Shown one piece after another: positions 1-9,012 of a stretch of 64,000 nt of DNA. Position 1 is the first letter of the stretch; every line of letters starts with the position of its first letter. The notes beneath the pieces are model-generated. The model searched no databases. It had not been told where the DNA came from and worked only from the letters and a program-made list of their open reading frames with translations. This stretch comes from CAVQBP01 sp963710745 (GTDB lineage Bacteria > Bacteroidota > Ignavibacteria > Ignavibacteriales > Ignavibacteriaceae). The position numbers and the translations under genes are program-made. Location of the stretch: assembly GCA_963710745.1 (NCBI GenBank), contig CAVQBP010000016.1, positions 186,001-250,000 on the forward strand, given 5' to 3'.

Positions 1-151
1 ATTTTAATTCTTTAACAGATTCAAGTGCTTCGACAGCTGAATCGGTAGCAAGCACTTTATAATCCTCACGGAATTTATTACGAACATCTCTCTGGATAGC
101 TCTCAATACCTGGCTGTCATCATCAATTACTATTATAAATGGAAGCTTCAT
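1..151 (-). CDS. Response regulator receiver domain, 3' part cut by window edge
   Basis: Only the first 50 codons are in the window, read leftward from an ATG at 151. The fragment begins MKLPFIIVIDDDSQVLRAI and has the acidic triad (DDD) that opens a CheY-like receiver domain. The phosphorylated aspartate would lie beyond the edge. Its start overlaps the end of the histidine kinase gene by 29 bases, so the two are almost certainly one operon and a cognate pair. The continuation VLRAIQRDVRNKFREDYKVL resembles receivers fused to a thioredoxin-reductase-like FAD domain that sit beside cNMP-domain kinases; that fusion is inference because the rest is not visible. Confidence 0.8.
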   Translation of the reverse strand, partial: MKLPFIIVIDDDSQVLRAIQRDVRNKFREDYKVLATDSAVEALESVKELK

Positions 152-1574
152 CTTTTATCTCTTCTGATAATTCTTGAGAAACCGGTATATAAATAACAAA
201 TTCAGTCTTGCCGGGGATAGAATTTACTTTTATTTCACCGTTATGGTGGGCAATCACATTTTTTACAATATCGAGCCCTATTCCCGTTCCTTCTCCAACT
301 TTTTTAGTTGTAAAGAAAGGATCGAATATGCGCGAAAGTATTTCTTTGGGAATACCGGCACCATTGTCAGTAACCCTTATGGTTAAGCTTTTGTTATCGC
401 ATTCTGTTTCAATTATAATTTCACCATCCTGCTGTAAAGCATAGATGGCATTATCAATAATATTTGTCCATACCTGGTTTAATTCCCCGATATAAACTTC
501 AACTTCCGGTAAATCTTTACAAAATATTTTTTTTATTCTGATATTTTTCTCCCGGATTTTATATCCGAGAAGAATCAGGGTATCTTCAATGTCTTTGTGA
601 ATATTAGTTTTGTAAAGATCTCCTGCTCTATCCATATGTACATGTGATTTTATAGCATCTACCAGCATTGTTATACGTTCTGAAGCATTTGCAAGATCTT
701 TTATTAACCGTTCCGAGCTTAACAGATTTTCAAGCCAGTTAAGAATATTTTGAAATGCCTCAATATCGATGCTTCCAAGAATTTCATCCAAATCAGCTGC
801 TGAAAAGCCTGCATCAGTTAATGTCTCTGCCGCTTCATTTGTGTTATCAATTCCTCTCTCACTCAGCCAATCATTTAATTCATCTTCCTTCTGAATACGT
901 TGAAGCGGTGTAATTTTAATTGTTGCAGTTTCTTTGGTATTTGCTGTTTCATGGATGCGTTTTATAATGCCGGGTGTAATGTTACATTTCAACAACGCTT
1001 CGGTAAGAGCAAAATTCTGTTTCCATCTTTTATCCAGCTCTTCGGAAATCCTGTCGATTGCAGACGCAGGGTTGTTCATTTCATGTGCAATTCCGGCTGC
1101 AAGCTTACCAAGCGCACTAACTTTTTCCTGCTGCATTTGCGTCGTAGCAAAAGCACGGGCTCTTTCAGTCATATAACCAATTAAACGCTGTATAAAAGCC
1201 GGATTGAGCTGTTCCAATTCTTGGAAATATTTTTTATGCAGCTTAAGTGTACATACTTTTCCCACTGCATAAGAATTTCCCGGTGAGTTTTTCAGTCTTG
1301 AGTATGGCAGTAATCCGCTCACACTCCCGGTAATTTCATCGTTTTCAACACTATGGTAATAAACCAGTTTTCCATTTACATTCATATAAAAATTCATTCT
1401 ACCTTCCAGAAAGAAGATCATTTCATCAATAGGTTCACCGGTTTTGATGATCGTATCTCCATCATCATATTCTTCATATTCTGCCCGTTTTAAAATCCAG
1501 TTTAGATGCTCATCAGGTAATTCCTTCAAAGCAACAACTTTTTTTAACTTATCTATTGTTACAGATTGATTCAT
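123..1574 (-). CDS. Histidine kinase with N-terminal cyclic-nucleotide-binding domain
   Basis: This 483-residue soluble kinase has a Crp-like cNMP/effector domain at about residues 10-130. The dimerisation H-box is GIAHEMNNP with His164, the N-box NQVWTNIIDNA lies near 375, and the G1/F boxes are DNGAGIP and FDPFFTTK, followed by the G2 box GTGIGLDIVK. A long helical insert of about 150 residues separates the H-box from the ATPase domain. No membrane segment is visible, so it should sense an internal ligand and pass phosphate to the receiver whose gene overlaps its 3' end. Within bacterial families this architecture (cNMP domain, HisKA, HATPase) typically pairs with receiver/oxidoreductase proteins. 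The ligand cannot be told from the sequence. Confidence 0.9.
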   Translation of the reverse strand: MNQSVTIDKLKKVVALKELPDEHLNWILKRAEYEEYDDGDTIIKTGEPIDEMIFFLEGRMNFYMNVNGKLVYYHSVENDEITGSVSGLLPYSRLKNSPGNSYAVGKVCTLKLHKKYFQELEQLNPAFIQRLIGYMTERARAFATTQMQQEKVSALGKLAAGIAHEMNNPASAIDRISEELDKRWKQNFALTEALLKCNITPGIIKRIHETANTKETATIKITPLQRIQKEDELNDWLSERGIDNTNEAAETLTDAGFSAADLDEILGSIDIEAFQNILNWLENLLSSERLIKDLANASERITMLVDAIKSHVHMDRAGDLYKTNIHKDIEDTLILLGYKIREKNIRIKKIFCKDLPEVEVYIGELNQVWTNIIDNAIYALQQDGEIIIETECDNKSLTIRVTDNGAGIPKEILSRIFDPFFTTKKVGEGTGIGLDIVKNVIAHHNGEIKVNSIPGKTEFVIYIPVSQELSEEIKDEASIYNSN

Positions 1575-2042
1575 TTATGCACCTGAAACGAAAACGATTA
1601 TTTATTTATTATACCGGACACTTTTTTTCTTGTCGACAATAAAAGGGGAGCAGGTAATATCAGGATTGAGTTTGATATCACTTGCGTTAAATTAGCAGAT
1701 ATAAAAAAATATTAATGTGCCGGGGTTAACACATTGAATAAAAAAGAATTAATAAAAATATCTTTAATAAGGTATATGATTATTCAGCTAAAGTAAAATG
1801 ATATATTAGATTCTAAATTCATCTTCAATGTATGCCGTCGGAAAATTTCGTTAAAGATTCATTAGTTTTTGCAGATTAGTTTAAAAGAGGGCATTTCTTA
1901 TTCCCGTCAATAAGAAAGATTTTTCTCACTATCGCCAATTATTAACAATCGCTCAAATAATGAATTAAATATTAAAATTATTGCATTGGTATAATAATTG
2001 TCAAATATTTTTAGGCAGTATCATTAATAGTCGAGGTGTAAA
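1575..2042. other. Intergenic region between divergent kinase and small membrane gene
   Basis: This stretch of 468 bases is AT-rich with no credible reading frame. It separates the leftward kinase operon from a rightward small gene and must hold both promoters. The only recognisable element is a sigma-54-like pair near 1987-2001, listed separately. Confidence 0.5.
1987..2001 (+). promoter_or_regulatory. Possible sigma-54 (-24/-12) promoter
   Basis: TGGTAT, five bases, then TTGT matches the spacing of the sigma-54 consensus (TGGYAY-N5-TTGC), but the last base of the -12 GC is T. It ends about 41 bases before the ATG of the 42-residue membrane protein. A sigma-54 activator gene is present at 52526, so the sigma factor is probably used by this organism. 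Chance matches are possible in AT-rich DNA. Confidence 0.25.
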
Positions 2043-2171
2043 ATGACGGTAGGAAAAATAAAAGATTTTATTTCTGATTATACTGCACTCTTTTTTATGT
2101 TGTTTATAGCATTCGGCTGGCTGGTGGCATGGATAATCTATGTTCTTTTTGCCGTTGTATTTTTCAAATAA
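2043..2171 (+). CDS. Small single-span membrane protein, 42 residues
   Basis: The frame runs from ATG (after the ribosome binding site GAGGTG) to TAA and encodes 42 residues. The first twelve residues are polar (MTVGKIKDFISD). The remainder is a single strongly hydrophobic segment of about 25 residues ending FFK. It is flanked by a plausible promoter and by a clear rho-independent terminator, so it forms its own transcription unit. That layout supports a real gene despite its size. I do not recognise the family; small membrane proteins of this kind often modulate a larger complex, but nothing here identifies a partner. Confidence 0.65.
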   Translation: MTVGKIKDFISDYTALFFMLFIAFGWLVAWIIYVLFAVVFFK

Positions 2172-2220
2172 TATAAAAAATACTAAAAATTAGAATAATT
2201 CTGTTATAAGGGGATGGATT

Positions 2221-2262
2221 GCAGAAGCCGGGGATTTTACCGGTTTCTGCATTTTTATTTTA
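2221..2262 (+). terminator. Rho-independent terminator of the small membrane gene
   Basis: An 11-bp stem (GCAGAAGCCGG pairing with CCGGTTTCTGC) with an eight-base loop is followed by ATTTTTATTTTAT. Confidence 0.85.
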
Positions 2263-2432
2263 TATTCGCTATAATTTTATAATCCAATCAAAATAGCTTA
2301 TAAATTTACATTTAATTCAAATATTAGTTGCTATTTTTATTTGTTTTATCATATCTTTCTACTTCATTAATAAAAAATTGCATGTTTTACAGTCTGAAAA
2401 TTACCCGGTAAAATCTTTTGAACGTTATCTTT

Positions 2433-3794
2433 ATGAATTTACTTCCGGTTAAAAATTATTACAAAAAAATCTTAAATCTTGCATTACCAGCCATTGCCGG
2501 TTTGTCGACACAAATGGTTGTATCTTTAGTTGATACAGCTATGGTAGGAAGACTTGATGAGGCTCAATATGCCTTGGCAGCCATGGGTCTGGGTGTACTT
2601 GCTACCTGGGCGCTGATAAGTTTTTTTTCAAGTCTTGCAACAGGTACACATGTAATAGTTGCAAGAAAATTCGGCGAGGAAGATTATAAGGGTTGTGCCG
2701 TTGCTTTAAATAATTCACTGATCCTGGGATTTTGTATAGGATGTATAGTAGCGATTATCGGACTGCTGGCATCAAGTGATATTGCACATTTTTTTGCTGC
2801 CGATAAAACTGTAGGTGATCTTGCTTCACAGTATATTTTTTACAGGTTTCTTGGGATCCCGTTTTTTCTAATCTCCGTTTCATACAGGGGTTTCTTTTTC
2901 GGGATTAGTAAAACTAAAATCTTTATGGTCTCGGGAATAATTACGAATCTTCTAAATATTTTCTTTAATGCAGTATTTATATATGGAAATTTTGGAATGC
3001 CGAGAATGGGATTGGCAGGTGCCGGTTTAGCTTCAAGTCTTGCAACATTATTTGATTTCTTCTTCTATCTGACTATTATTTTACTTCCCTGGTACAGGCA
3101 GAGATTTCAGAACTTTAAGAATTTTAGATTCGATAAAACTATTATTAAAGCTATATATAAAATTTCCTTACCCGTTTCATTGCAGAATATTTTTATTCTT
3201 ATCGGTTTTTTGCTTTTTGTTGTTACAACAGGTTTAATAGGTGTGCATGAACAGGCGGCAACGCAGGCGATAATAAGTACTTTATTCATTTCATTTTTAC
3301 CTTGCTTTGGTTTCGGAATTGCGGTTCAGACTCTGGTAGGCAATAATCTTGGCTCCGGTCAGTTTGCAAGAGCCAAAATATATGGTTTCGAAACAGCTAA
3401 AATTGCTACGTATTATACCCTTTTCCTTGGGCTTATTTATATTTTTCTTCCTGATATTGTTTTACTACTAATCACAACCGATAAAACAATTATTGAAGTA
3501 GCAAAACCCGCTTTAAGAGTTGCAGGTTTTGCTCAAATATTTTATGCTACCGGAGTTGTGTTGGCAAATGCTCTGCAGTCTGCCGGTAAAACTGTATTTG
3601 TTATGAAGGCCGAAGTAATAACTAATATTTTTATTTTCGTTCCTTTAGCATATTTTCTTGGTGTTTATCTGAAGCTGGGTTTGGTTTGGGCCTGGATGGC
3701 TTTACCTGTCTATATAATAATTTATTCAACAACTATACTTCTTAAATTTAGAAAAGGCGACTGGTATAACGAAAAAATATTAGAAGAAACTTAA
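2433..3794 (+). CDS. MATE family efflux transporter
   Basis: This 453-residue integral membrane protein has about twelve hydrophobic segments, the usual count for MATE exporters. The first repeat carries LALPAIAGLSTQMVVSLVDTAMVGRL, a typical MATE start: two halves each begin with a loop of this kind, the second near residue 245 (KISLPVSLQNIFILIG). It should export cationic drugs or metabolites in exchange for Na+ or H+. The frame is open from a TTG at 2418, but the ATG at 2433 is the more likely start; there is no clear Shine-Dalgarno at either. No regulator is adjacent, and the gene appears to be transcribed alone. Confidence 0.92.
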   Translation: MNLLPVKNYYKKILNLALPAIAGLSTQMVVSLVDTAMVGRLDEAQYALAAMGLGVLATWALISFFSSLATGTHVIVARKFGEEDYKGCAVALNNSLILGFCIGCIVAIIGLLASSDIAHFFAADKTVGDLASQYIFYRFLGIPFFLISVSYRGFFFGISKTKIFMVSGIITNLLNIFFNAVFIYGNFGMPRMGLAGAGLASSLATLFDFFFYLTIILLPWYRQRFQNFKNFRFDKTIIKAIYKISLPVSLQNIFILIGFLLFVVTTGLIGVHEQAATQAIISTLFISFLPCFGFGIAVQTLVGNNLGSGQFARAKIYGFETAKIATYYTLFLGLIYIFLPDIVLLLITTDKTIIEVAKPALRVAGFAQIFYATGVVLANALQSAGKTVFVMKAEVITNIFIFVPLAYFLGVYLKLGLVWAWMALPVYIIIYSTTILLKFRKGDWYNEKILEET

Positions 3795-3920
3795 AACATT
3801 GTTCAAATATCTTATTTAATTTCTGCTTAAAAAATAAATTCTAATAAAACTGCCGTTAGTCATTTCGGTTTTTATTTACTTTCATTTTTAGATATATTAA
3901 AAAAATAAATTTTAAAAAAT

Positions 3921-4724
3921 ATGGCTTCACTTAATTTACTTTTTATCGGTGATATTATAGGGCAGCCGGGTTTAAATATGGTGCAAACGTGGCTGCCCGG
4001 CTTAATCCAGAAATACAAACCTGATCTAATAGTTGCCAACGGTGAAAATGTTGCCAATGGAAAAGGCTGCACTGAAAAAGAGGGGAAGATACTTTTTGAT
4101 CTGGGTGTAAATGTTATAACCGGAGGAAACCATACATGGGACAAGCATCAATCCCAGGAATATTTAAAGATCGAACCGCGTTCACTTCGCCCGTTAAATT
4201 ATCCCAAAGGTACATACGGTAATGGTTATTATGTTGCTGAAACAAAAAAAGGGAAAGTTGCAGTTATAAACCTGCAGGGAAGATCTTTTATGTCAATGAT
4301 TGATTGCCCTTTTCGTACTTCGGATTGGATCCTTTCCAGATTGCTGAATGAAACAAAAGTAATATTTATTGATTTTCATGCCGAAGCTACGGCAGAAAAG
4401 ATTGCGCTGGTTAATTACCTTGATGGAAAAATAAGTGCGCTGGTAGGTACACATACTCATGTACAAACTGCCGATGAAAGAATCTTTCCGAACGGTACAG
4501 GTTATATAACCGATGTCGGAATGACAGGCCCGTATGAATCGGTTATAGGAATGAAAACCCAGGCCGCATTAAACAGGTTTATTTACCAGACACCCCAAAA
4601 ATATGAAACCGCAAATGATGATGTCCATTTGTGCGGCGTATTTTTTAAAATTGATAACGAATCAGGGAAAACTGTTGAAATGGAAAGAATTATTTTCCCT
4701 GACTTTATAAAGAAATCCATTTAA
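3921..4724 (+). CDS. ymdB: YmdB-type metallophosphoesterase (TIGR00282 family)
   Basis: The 267-residue protein has the full set of di-metal ligands of this family: Asp in FIGDIIG, Glu/Asn in ANGENVANG, Asn/His in GGNHTWD, His in FHAEAT and the HTHVQTAD segment near the end. Characterised members (Bacillus YmdB, Deinococcus DR1281) hydrolyse 2',3'-cyclic nucleotides or phosphodiesters and influence RNA turnover and late adaptive gene expression. The length matches the family. The next gene begins only three bases after the stop, so a DNA methyltransferase is co-transcribed with it; that pairing is not usual for ymdB, which in Firmicutes is next to rny. Confidence 0.93.
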   Translation: MASLNLLFIGDIIGQPGLNMVQTWLPGLIQKYKPDLIVANGENVANGKGCTEKEGKILFDLGVNVITGGNHTWDKHQSQEYLKIEPRSLRPLNYPKGTYGNGYYVAETKKGKVAVINLQGRSFMSMIDCPFRTSDWILSRLLNETKVIFIDFHAEATAEKIALVNYLDGKISALVGTHTHVQTADERIFPNGTGYITDVGMTGPYESVIGMKTQAALNRFIYQTPQKYETANDDVHLCGVFFKIDNESGKTVEMERIIFPDFIKKSI

Positions 4725-4727
4725 TAG

Positions 4728-5729
4728 ATGATCAATTTCCCTTTACCCAGAATAGATATCGATGAAGAACTGACAAAGCTTCTTCTCCCTTATTGCAGGT
4801 TTAAAAATGGATTTATTTGGGAAGATGAAAAAGCCGGGCACAAAATTGCATGTATAGATGCAGCGGATAAAATCTTGATTAAAAATTTAATGGGAAATGA
4901 AAAGGCAGCTCTCGCAATCCATGATCCGCCGTATAATTTTGTTGCTTTTGAAGGAAGAGAGCTTAATAAATTTATTAACTGGAGCAGAACCTGGGTTGAA
5001 AACACATTTGAGTCATTGAACGGAAACGCTTCTCTGTATATTTGGCTGGGTGCTGATCAGAACAATCATTTTCAGCCATTTCCCGAATTCCTTTTAATGA
5101 TGAAGGATTCAGGTTTTAAATCAAGAAGTTTTATTACGATGAGAAATCAAAGAGGTTACGGAACACAGAAAAACTGGATGTCAATCAGACAGGAGCTTCT
5201 TTATTATACAAAAGGAAATCCGCAATTTTTTATCAATGCTGAATACACAGATATACCGAAAATTTTAAACGGATACTATAAAGAAATTAATGGGAAAGTA
5301 ACAGATAATTTTGAAAGAGGAAAGTCAAAATTCATAAGAGCGGGAAATGTCTGGGTGGATATTCAGCAGGTATTTTACCGGATGGAAGAGAATGTAAATG
5401 GATGTTATGCTCAAAAACCTTTAAAAGCCATTAAAAGAATTATTGAAGCCAGCAGTTCTGAAAATAATATCGTAACAGATTTTTTTTCACATTCCGGTAC
5501 AACATTGCTTGCATCAGAAATATTAAAAAGGAGATGTTTTACTTCTGATTTACATCCTGTCTTTTGTGAGATTTCACTTAGAAGACTGGAAAATTACAGG
5601 ATGAACATCAAAATCGGATGGCAGAATTCTAATCCTTTTTATAAAGAAATTCTGGAAGATAAAAAATTGGAAGATTATCTGGTTGAAAAATATAACTATA
5701 GAATAGATACGCAGGAATTTTCTTTATAG
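4728..5729 (+). CDS. Orphan site-specific DNA methyltransferase (N4/N6 amino type)
   Basis: The catalytic motif IV DPPYNF sits near residue 66, before the SAM-binding motif I (DFFSHSGTTLLASEIL, near 255). This circular order is that of beta-class amino-methyltransferases. The glycine-rich loop reads FSHSGTT rather than FxGxGTT. The 333-residue length is normal for a solitary enzyme. It should methylate adenine N6 or cytosine N4 at a short site that cannot be predicted by eye. There is no restriction endonuclease, specificity subunit or Vsr gene nearby, so it acts as an orphan methyltransferase or phage/epigenetic modifier. It shares an operon with ymdB, and the ddl gene follows after about 50 bases. 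Confidence 0.88.
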   Translation: MINFPLPRIDIDEELTKLLLPYCRFKNGFIWEDEKAGHKIACIDAADKILIKNLMGNEKAALAIHDPPYNFVAFEGRELNKFINWSRTWVENTFESLNGNASLYIWLGADQNNHFQPFPEFLLMMKDSGFKSRSFITMRNQRGYGTQKNWMSIRQELLYYTKGNPQFFINAEYTDIPKILNGYYKEINGKVTDNFERGKSKFIRAGNVWVDIQQVFYRMEENVNGCYAQKPLKAIKRIIEASSSENNIVTDFFSHSGTTLLASEILKRRCFTSDLHPVFCEISLRRLENYRMNIKIGWQNSNPFYKEILEDKKLEDYLVEKYNYRIDTQEFSL

Positions 5730-5781
5730 ATTAATTTAAAATTCAATTATGATTTGTTTTTTTTTAAGAACATAAAAATAT

Positions 5782-6876
5782 ATGAATAAGAAAATAAATG
5801 TAGCAATTTTATTCGGCGGCAAATCTGCTGAACACGAAGTATCTCTTCAATCGGCAAAAAATGTTTTTGAAGCAATCAATAGAAAAAAATATAATGTGAT
5901 TTTTATCGGGATTGATAAATCGGGCAGATGGTTATTAAACGACGGCTCAAAAATTTTACTTAATTCCGAAAATCCGAAATTAATAAAGCTTAATAAAAAT
6001 AGTGATCCTGTTGCATTAATCCCTCAGAGCAGCGGAAGAATTTCCAATTTGACAAAAGATGAGACTAATCTGAAAATTGATGTTGTCTTCCCGATCCTGC
6101 ACGGACCATTCGGTGAAGACGGGACAGTTCAGGGATTATTAAAATTAGCTAATGTACCGTTTGTAGGTGCAGGTGTGCTTGGTTCGGCAGTTGGAATGGA
6201 TAAAGATGTTATGAAACGTTTACTCCGGGATTCAAAAATACCAATTGGTAAGTTTATTACAGTTAAAATAGAAAAACCTGTCCCGGAATTTAAAGATATT
6301 GAAAATACTTTAGGACTTCCTTTCTTTATCAAACCTGCTAATATGGGCTCATCAGTCGGTATAAGTAAAATTCATAATAAAAAAGAATACTCTGAAAAAT
6401 TAAAAGATGCTTTCAGGTATGACAATAAAATTCTTATTGAAGAATATATTAAGGGAAGAGAGATAGAATGTTCTGTCTTGGGAAATGAAAACCCGGCCGC
6501 ATCACTTCCGGGCGAAGTAAAATCTAGTCATGAGTTTTACTCATACGATGCAAAATATATTGATGAAAATGGTGCGGAATTGGTTATACCTGCTGAAATT
6601 CCGAAAATCAAAATTAAAAAAATTCAGGAGTTAGCTGTAAAAACTTTTAAAGCTCTTGAATGTGAAGGTCTGGGAAGGGTTGATTTTTTTCTTAAGAAGA
6701 ACGGAAATATTTTTGTTAATGAAATTAATACTATCCCCGGCTTTACTAAAATCAGTATGTATCCCAAATTATGGGAAGCAAGCGGAATATCTTACACGGA
6801 GTTGATTGACAGGCTGATTCAACTGGCAATAGATAGGTTTAGGAAGGAACAGAAACTAACAACAAATTTTTTTTGA
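5782..6876 (+). CDS. ddl: D-alanine--D-alanine ligase
   Basis: This cytoplasmic ATP-grasp enzyme joins two D-alanines with ATP to make the peptidoglycan stem terminus. The N-terminal motif VAILFGGKSAEHEVSLQSA is diagnostic. The family signature HGPFGEDGTVQG occurs near residue 110, the ATP-binding loop MGSSVGISK near 185, and the C-terminal metal-binding motif FVNEINTIPGFT near residue 312. The 364-residue length suits the longer DdlA/DdlB subgroup. The substrate loop has Tyr in FYSYDAKY, the form associated with D-Ala rather than D-lactate addition, so vancomycin-type resistance is not expected. A following 180-base gap with a short direct repeat separates it from folD. Confidence 0.96.
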   Translation: MNKKINVAILFGGKSAEHEVSLQSAKNVFEAINRKKYNVIFIGIDKSGRWLLNDGSKILLNSENPKLIKLNKNSDPVALIPQSSGRISNLTKDETNLKIDVVFPILHGPFGEDGTVQGLLKLANVPFVGAGVLGSAVGMDKDVMKRLLRDSKIPIGKFITVKIEKPVPEFKDIENTLGLPFFIKPANMGSSVGISKIHNKKEYSEKLKDAFRYDNKILIEEYIKGREIECSVLGNENPAASLPGEVKSSHEFYSYDAKYIDENGAELVIPAEIPKIKIKKIQELAVKTFKALECEGLGRVDFFLKKNGNIFVNEINTIPGFTKISMYPKLWEASGISYTELIDRLIQLAIDRFRKEQKLTTNFF

Positions 6877-6938
6877 ATAACCAGGATGGTATAATGTATG
6901 CACAAGTTCAAGTTAAAGAACAAGCAAATCTGGATGTT

Positions 6939-6968
6939 CATGCATTCATGCAAAACATGCATTCATGC
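6939..6968. repeat. 13-bp direct repeat upstream of folD
   Basis: CATGCATTCATGC occurs twice, separated only by AAAA. Each copy contains the palindrome ATGCAT. The pair lies about 90 bases upstream of the folD start and could be a protein-binding site or a remnant of slippage; nothing else is recognisable in this gap. Confidence 0.5.
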
Positions 6969-7054
6969 TTTCAATAATAAATATATTCTAACCAAATTAG
7001 ATAAATATTGTTAAGTATTTACATCTTATTAATATTTTATAACAAAAACATATC

Positions 7055-7939
7055 ATGAAAATAATTGACGGGAAAAAAATAGCTGCTGATATTAGAAATG
7101 AACTTAAATCAGAAATACAAAAGCTGAAGGATAAAGGGGAAAATGTTCCGGGTCTGGTTACATTTCTAATCGGTGAAAATCCTGCTTCACAGGTTTATGT
7201 AAAAAATAAAATAAAAGATTGTGAAGAAATCGGGATGAGGACAAAAGCTGAACATCATCCTGCAGATATTTCTGAAAAGAAGCTTTTGGAAATGATCCGG
7301 AAATACAATGATGACAGTAATTACCACGGAATTCTTGTCCAGCTACCTTTACCCAAACATATTGATGAAAACAAAATAATAGAAACAATTTCTCCTAAAA
7401 AAGATGTGGACGGATTTCATCCAATCAGTATAGGCAATTTAGTTATCGGGAAAGAAACATTTGCTTCATGTACACCTGCAGGTATCCAGGAACTTTTAAT
7501 CAGATACGGTATTGAGACCAAAGGAAAGCATGTTGTTGTGTTGGGCAGAAGCAACATTGTAGGCAAGCCGATTGCGAATATTATGCTGCAGAAGAAAGAA
7601 CATGCTAATTCAGTGGTGACGGTTTGTCATTCTGCCGCCGAAAATATAAGTGAATATACAAAGCAGGCTGATATTTTAATTGCTGCGATCGGCAGTCCCA
7701 ATTTTGTTAACGGCAGCATGGTAAAAGAAAATGTAGTTGTCATTGATGTCGGTATCAGCAGGGTAGAAGATCCGGCAAAACCAAAAGGTTACAAGCTCGT
7801 TGGAGATGTAGATTTTGAAGATGTATCTCCGCATTGCTCTTATATTACGCCTGTACCTGGCGGAGTCGGACCTATGACAAGAGCCATGCTGCTTAAAAAT
7901 ACTTATAAGGCATTTTTAAAATTAAATGGATTAAAGTAA
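7055..7939 (+). CDS. folD: Bifunctional methylenetetrahydrofolate dehydrogenase/cyclohydrolase
   Basis: FolD interconverts 5,10-methylene-, methenyl- and 10-formyl-tetrahydrofolate with NADP, feeding purine and formyl-Met synthesis. The 294 residues carry the catalytic lysine segment YVKNKIKDCEEIG near 50-60, the signature HGILVQLPLPKHID, and the PKKDVDGFHP loop. The dinucleotide-binding motif is VVLGRSNIVGKP, and the C-terminus has TPVPGGVGPMTRAML. Length and all signature motifs are standard. The gene stands alone between gaps of 178 and 174 bases. Confidence 0.97.
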   Translation: MKIIDGKKIAADIRNELKSEIQKLKDKGENVPGLVTFLIGENPASQVYVKNKIKDCEEIGMRTKAEHHPADISEKKLLEMIRKYNDDSNYHGILVQLPLPKHIDENKIIETISPKKDVDGFHPISIGNLVIGKETFASCTPAGIQELLIRYGIETKGKHVVVLGRSNIVGKPIANIMLQKKEHANSVVTVCHSAAENISEYTKQADILIAAIGSPNFVNGSMVKENVVVIDVGISRVEDPAKPKGYKLVGDVDFEDVSPHCSYITPVPGGVGPMTRAMLLKNTYKAFLKLNGLK

Positions 7940-8113
7940 AATAAATATTTTTAATTTTGAATAAATGCGATATATTATGAATATTCTTAATCGTAATCTT
8001 ACTCTTAAACCTGAGCAAATAAGGGTAACATCCCAATAAACTATTTTTACTTAATGTGAATAAATAAAAAAATGAAATTAAATTTTGTAATCTTTAAATC
8101 ATAAATTATATAC

Positions 8114-9010
8114 ATGCTTCCAAATTTAAATAACTTACCGGTGTATGATACTGTTGGCGTGGATGAACGGACTGCCCGGTTTCGGTCCCGCAGCATTAAA
8201 ACAGTGTCGAAGAAAGAAGGCTTGAAATTAGCTGTAAGTATGATTGATCTTACAACCCTGGAAGGCAAAGATACCAGGGGTAAGGTTCAGCAGCTGTGTT
8301 ATAAAGCCATGCATCCTTATGATTCTCTGAGTAATATTCCCAAAGTTGCTGCTGTTTGTGTTTATCCGTCAATGGTTAGAATTGCAAAGAAAGCACTTGA
8401 AGGAAGCGGTATTCATGTAGCTTCTGTTGCCACGGCATTTCCGAGCGGACAGACTGCATTGGAAGTAAAGATAAACGAAGTTAAGATCGCTGTTGATCAG
8501 GGAGCTGATGAAGTTGATATGGTAATCTCAAGAGGTGAATTCCTTTCCGGTAATTACCAGTATGTATTTGATGAAATTGCGGCAGTTAAAGCGGTTTGCG
8601 GCTATGCTCATCTTAAGGTAATTCTGGAAACAGGTGAACTGGATACACTGGATAATGTTCGTAAAGCAAGTGAAATTGCCATCTACGCAGGAGCTGACTT
8701 TATTAAGACTTCAACAGGTAAAGTGCAGCCTGCAGCCACTTTGCAGGTTACTTATGTTATGCTTGATGCCATCAAAGATTATTATTTAAAAACCGGGAAG
8801 ATGATAGGGATGAAGCCGGCAGGCGGTATTTCTAATGCAAAGCTTGCCCTGCAGTACCTGGTTATGCTGAATGAAGTTCTCGGTGAAAAATGGATGAATA
8901 AAAACTATTTCCGTTTCGGAGCCAGCAGCTTATTAAATGATTTACTGATGCAGCTTGTTAAAGTTGAAACCGGTGTGTATCAATCATCTAATTATTTTTC
9001 AAAAGATTAA
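8114..9010 (+). CDS. deoC: Deoxyribose-phosphate aldolase
   Basis: DeoC splits 2-deoxyribose-5-phosphate into acetaldehyde and glyceraldehyde-3-phosphate through a Schiff base. The catalytic-pair segments DEVDMVI (near 135) and the lysine-bearing GADFIKTSTGK (near 195) are intact, as is the second lysine region GMKPAGGI. The 298-residue form with a long N-terminal extension differs from the roughly 220-residue DeoC of Firmicutes and is closer to the 250-300-residue type. The aldehyde dehydrogenase start lies two bases after its stop codon, so acetaldehyde produced here is probably oxidised directly by the next enzyme. Confidence 0.95.
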   Translation: MLPNLNNLPVYDTVGVDERTARFRSRSIKTVSKKEGLKLAVSMIDLTTLEGKDTRGKVQQLCYKAMHPYDSLSNIPKVAAVCVYPSMVRIAKKALEGSGIHVASVATAFPSGQTALEVKINEVKIAVDQGADEVDMVISRGEFLSGNYQYVFDEIAAVKAVCGYAHLKVILETGELDTLDNVRKASEIAIYAGADFIKTSTGKVQPAATLQVTYVMLDAIKDYYLKTGKMIGMKPAGGISNAKLALQYLVMLNEVLGEKWMNKNYFRFGASSLLNDLLMQLVKVETGVYQSSNYFSKD

Positions 9011-9012
9011 TT

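Noticed and set aside
174..444. Plus-strand frames inside the kinase gene
   Set aside because: They are antisense shadows of the histidine kinase; no ribosome site and no family-like sequence.
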